From: CADEED01 sp035765415
GTDB taxonomy: Bacteria; Pseudomonadota; Gammaproteobacteria; Steroidobacterales; Steroidobacteraceae
Direction: 5' to 3'
Length of the DNA stretch: 64,000 nucleotides
Assembly (NCBI GenBank): GCA_035765415.1
Contig: DASTXR010000054.1
Location: forward strand, 23,295-87,294
Notes under the pieces: generated by a model
What the model was told of the DNA's origin: nothing
Seen by the model: the letters and a program-made list of their open reading frames with translations, nothing else
Databases searched by the model: none
Part shown: positions 61,910-64,000 of the stretch, piece by piece
Numbering within the stretch: position 1 is the first letter of the stretch
Layout of the letters: each line of letters begins with the position of its first letter
Made by a program: the position numbers and the translations under genes

Positions 61910-61921
61910 GAGCTTTGCGTC

Positions 61922-62470
61922 TCAGAATGTCGGCGGGGTGGAGGCGGAGATGATCTCACAGACTTCGGTGCCCACATTGCGAAAGCGATGCGGTGTCGCG
62001 CTTGCGAAATAGTAGGCATCGCCGGCTTCCAGGATGCGCGTCTGCCCACCCACCGTGAGCTCGACCTTGCCGCGGACCACCACGCCGCCCTCCTCGCCCC
62101 GATGCGACAGCATGTCGTCGCCGGTGGCGGCATCCGGTTCGTAACGTTCGTGCAGCACGGTCAGTTGCCGTCCCGGCCGCTGCGCCGCCACCAGCCGCAA
62201 GGACGCGCCTTCGTTGCCGATCTCGACGAGCTCGCTGGCGGAATAGAACACCTGCGCGGCACTCGTGACATCGAGCGTGAAGAACTCGGCCATGGACATC
62301 GGCACACCATCGAGCACCTTCTTGAGCGAGCCCACGGAGGGGCTGACGCGGTTTTGCTCTATTAACGAGATGAGGCCGTTGGTGACCCCGGCGCGGCGCG
62401 CCAGCTCGCGCTGCGACAGGCCCTGCATTTCACGCACGTGTTTCAGCCGTGCCCCGACGTCGTAAGCCAT
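61922..62470 (-). CDS. puuR: Cupin-HTH transcriptional regulator, PuuR-like
   Basis: This encodes 182 residues. An N-terminal XRE-type HTH (VGARLKHVREMQGLSQRELARRAGVTNGLISLIEQNRVSPSVGSLKKVLDG) is joined to a C-terminal cupin (ILEAGDAYYFASATPHRFRNVG). PuuR represses polyamine catabolism genes and is released by putrescine. It precedes puuC and is divergent from an aminotransferase gene with 37 bp between the starts. Confidence 0.92.
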   Translation of the reverse strand: MAYDVGARLKHVREMQGLSQRELARRAGVTNGLISLIEQNRVSPSVGSLKKVLDGVPMSMAEFFTLDVTSAAQVFYSASELVEIGNEGASLRLVAAQRPGRQLTVLHERYEPDAATGDDMLSHRGEEGGVVVRGKVELTVGGQTRILEAGDAYYFASATPHRFRNVGTEVCEIISASTPPTF

Positions 62471-62507
62471 ATCGGATTATGATCTCGCGCAACTGCCGGA
62501 GTCGAAC

Positions 62508-63833
62508 ATGGCCGCTCATCCCGAACATACAGCCCCTTCCCTCGACGCCTACTGGATGCCTTTCACGGCGAACCGCCAGTTCAAGCAGAAGCCGAGAATG
62601 CTGGCGCGCGCGTCGGGCATGTACTACGAGACGCCCGAAGGCCGGAAGATTCTCGACGGCGTCGCCGGGCTGTGGTGCGTCAACGCGGGCCACGGTCGCC
62701 AGGAAATCACGCGCGCCGTGGCCGAACAGCTGGAAGTCATGGACTACTCGCCGGCGTTTCAGATCGGCCATCCGGCGGCGTTCGAGCTGGCCAACGCCAT
62801 CGTGCGCATCGCCCCCAAGGGGCTCGATCACGTGTTCTTCACGAACTCGGGTTCCGAGGCGGTGGACACCGCGCTCAAGATCGCGCTTGCATTCCACAGG
62901 GCGAAAGGTGACGCCGGGCGCGTGAGGTTGCTAGGCCGCGAACGCGGCTATCACGGCGTGGGATTCGGCGGCATCAGCGTGGGCGGCATGACGGCCAATC
63001 GCAAGGCCTGGCCGACGGCCATGATCCCGGGCGTCGATCACCTCGCGCATACCCACGATCCGCGGCGCAACGCGTTCACGCGCGGGCTGCCCGCGCATGG
63101 CGCGGAGCTGGCGGACGACCTCGAGCGGCTGGTCGCGCTGCATGACGCGTCGACCATTGCCGCCGTCATCGTCGAGCCCATCGCCGGGTCCACCGGCGTG
63201 TTGTTGCCGCCGCAGGGATATCTCAAGCGGCTGCGCGAGATCTGCGACAAGTACGGCATCCTGCTGATCTTCGACGAGGTCATCACCGGCTTCGGCCGCC
63301 TGGGTTCGCCGTTCGCCGCGCAGGAGTTCGGCGTCACGCCCGACATCATCACCTGCGCCAAGGGACTCACCAACGGCTGCGTGCCCATGGGCGCGGTGCT
63401 GGCGTCGAAGAAGATCTACGACGCGTTCATGCAGGGCCCGCCCGGCGCCATCGAGCTGTTCCACGGGTATACCTACTCCGCGCATCCCATCGCCTGCGCC
63501 GCCGGGCTCGCGGCGCTGGGCATCTACGAAGGCGACAAGCTGCTCACGCGCGCCAAACAGATCGGGCCGCAGTTCGAGAAGGCGGTGCACGGGTTGCGCG
63601 ACCTGCCGCACGTCATCGACATCCGCAACTATGGGCTGGTGGCGGGCATCGAACTCGAGCCGATTCCGGGATCCCCTGGCGCGCGTGCTTTCGACATCTA
63701 CCTCAAGTGTTTCGAGCGTGGCCTGTTGCTGCGAACCACCGGCGACACCATCGCGCTGTCGCCGGCGCTCATCATCGGGCAAGACCACATCGACGAGCTG
63801 TTCGGCATCCTGTCGCAGGCGATGAAGGAATAA
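62508..63833 (+). CDS. Class III aminotransferase (omega-amino acid:pyruvate type)
   Basis: This encodes 441 residues. The blocks LDAYWMPFTANRQFK, LDGVAGLWCVNAGHG, TNSGSEAVDTALKIA, DEVITGFGRLG and the Schiff-base lysine in IITCAKGLTNGCVPMG are those of beta-alanine:pyruvate transaminases. It shares about a third of its pattern with SpuC. Divergent from puuR, it is probably controlled by it, and may transaminate GABA, beta-alanine or a polyamine-derived amine. Confidence 0.9.
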   Translation: MAAHPEHTAPSLDAYWMPFTANRQFKQKPRMLARASGMYYETPEGRKILDGVAGLWCVNAGHGRQEITRAVAEQLEVMDYSPAFQIGHPAAFELANAIVRIAPKGLDHVFFTNSGSEAVDTALKIALAFHRAKGDAGRVRLLGRERGYHGVGFGGISVGGMTANRKAWPTAMIPGVDHLAHTHDPRRNAFTRGLPAHGAELADDLERLVALHDASTIAAVIVEPIAGSTGVLLPPQGYLKRLREICDKYGILLIFDEVITGFGRLGSPFAAQEFGVTPDIITCAKGLTNGCVPMGAVLASKKIYDAFMQGPPGAIELFHGYTYSAHPIACAAGLAALGIYEGDKLLTRAKQIGPQFEKAVHGLRDLPHVIDIRNYGLVAGIELEPIPGSPGARAFDIYLKCFERGLLLRTTGDTIALSPALIIGQDHIDELFGILSQAMKE

Positions 63834-63835
63834 GA

Positions 63836-63870
63836 ATTGGGGACATTCCTGATTTGCTAGCAAAAGGGGA
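63836..63870. repeat. Dispersed palindromic repeat, copy 2
   Basis: It begins two bases after a stop codon. It has a partial GGGGACA/TCC arm and the same TTTGCTAGCAAA palindrome (63853-63864) followed by AGGGG, as in the copy at 9009. Confidence 0.8.
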
Positions 63871-63950
63871 CGGGGCTCGGTGGTGGAGCGTCAGCGCGTG
63901 AAGAAGGACAGGCTTCCGGCGCGAAACGGAGGGCGCGCTTGAGTGAAGGA
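63871..63950. other. Intergenic spacer at the right end
   Basis: The right end (63834-64000) holds no recognisable gene, only two dispersed repeats. Short open frames here lack a ribosome site and similarity. Confidence 0.4.
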
Positions 63951-64000
63951 ATGGGGACAGTCCCCAATTCCCCGCTTCGCGGGCAAAAGGGGTCAGACCT
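63951..64000. repeat. Dispersed palindromic repeat, copy 3 (cut by window edge)
   Basis: ATGGGGACAGTCCCCA is followed by a CCCCGCTTCGCGGG hairpin and AAAAGGGGTCAGACC. It shares the outer arms with copies 1 and 2 but has a different central hairpin. Confidence 0.7.

Overview
The window is a 64 kb, GC-rich, densely coding stretch of a bacterial chromosome. Gene content points to a gammaproteobacterium, most likely near the Nevskiales/Steroidobacter/Xanthomonadales area. The pointers are a fused RlmKL rRNA methyltransferase, two large TonB-dependent receptors, a PlpD-like patatin with a C-terminal barrel, a REP-associated tyrosine transposase with REP sequences, and a polyamine locus in the same order as the Pseudomonas spuABC(D/E)FGH-spuI divergon. 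The taxonomic placement is inference. I saw no rRNA, tRNA, CRISPR array, phage or plasmid backbone.

Region 1 (1-15 kb) holds mixed housekeeping and envelope genes. These are a truncated NarL-type regulator, a secreted metzincin-like protease with a small exported partner, MsrA, META-domain lipoproteins, a lysophospholipid transporter-acyltransferase fusion, a small kinase, a GntR/YtrA-type regulator with its ABC exporter, and a run of five overlapping small genes. Region 2 (15-25.5 kb) holds a siderophore receptor behind a Fur-like site, a patatin divergent from a second TonB receptor, a TPR membrane protein, and PPK2 overlapping agmatine deiminase. Region 3 (25.5-31.4 kb) holds isocitrate dehydrogenase, a RAYT transposase gene bracketed by inverted REPs, and a three-gene operon of sulfur/keto-acid metabolism (aminotransferase, omega-amidase, trans-sulfuration-type PLP enzyme).

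Region 4 (31.4-42.9 kb) is the polyamine locus. On the minus strand lie spuA (puuD), spuB (puuA), spuC, a putrescine/spermidine binding protein, and the ABC importer genes spuF, spuG and spuH. Divergently transcribed are a second gamma-glutamylpolyamine synthetase (spuI-like), a gamma-glutamylputrescine oxidase (puuB) and a DUF1295 membrane enzyme. The remaining steps, aldehyde dehydrogenase puuC and the cupin-HTH regulator puuR, lie about 18 kb away at 60.4-62.5 kb. They head a run of seven touching or overlapping minus-strand genes that also encodes an exonuclease/GIY-YIG protein, a BtrH/DUF4872 protein, RlmKL, an OsmC protein and an acyltransferase. A class III aminotransferase diverges from puuR. 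Together these genes would import putrescine-like amines and convert them through gamma-glutamyl intermediates to GABA, or by direct transamination. Agmatine deiminase supplies an upstream step.

Region 5 (43-54 kb) holds a histidine kinase overlapping an HDOD response regulator, a DUF3500 protein, a Dps-like ferritin, a polysaccharide deacetylase, and a minus-strand group (S9 peptidase, ketopantoate reductase family, beta-lactamase family, Gfo/Idh/MocA).

The least explained signals are short dispersed repeats that sit exactly on gene ends and appear to supply start or stop codons, REPs bracketing the transposase, a seemingly over-represented heptamer CTATCTA, an inverted decamer shared by the two spu promoters, and the odd composition of the puuR-puuC polycistron.
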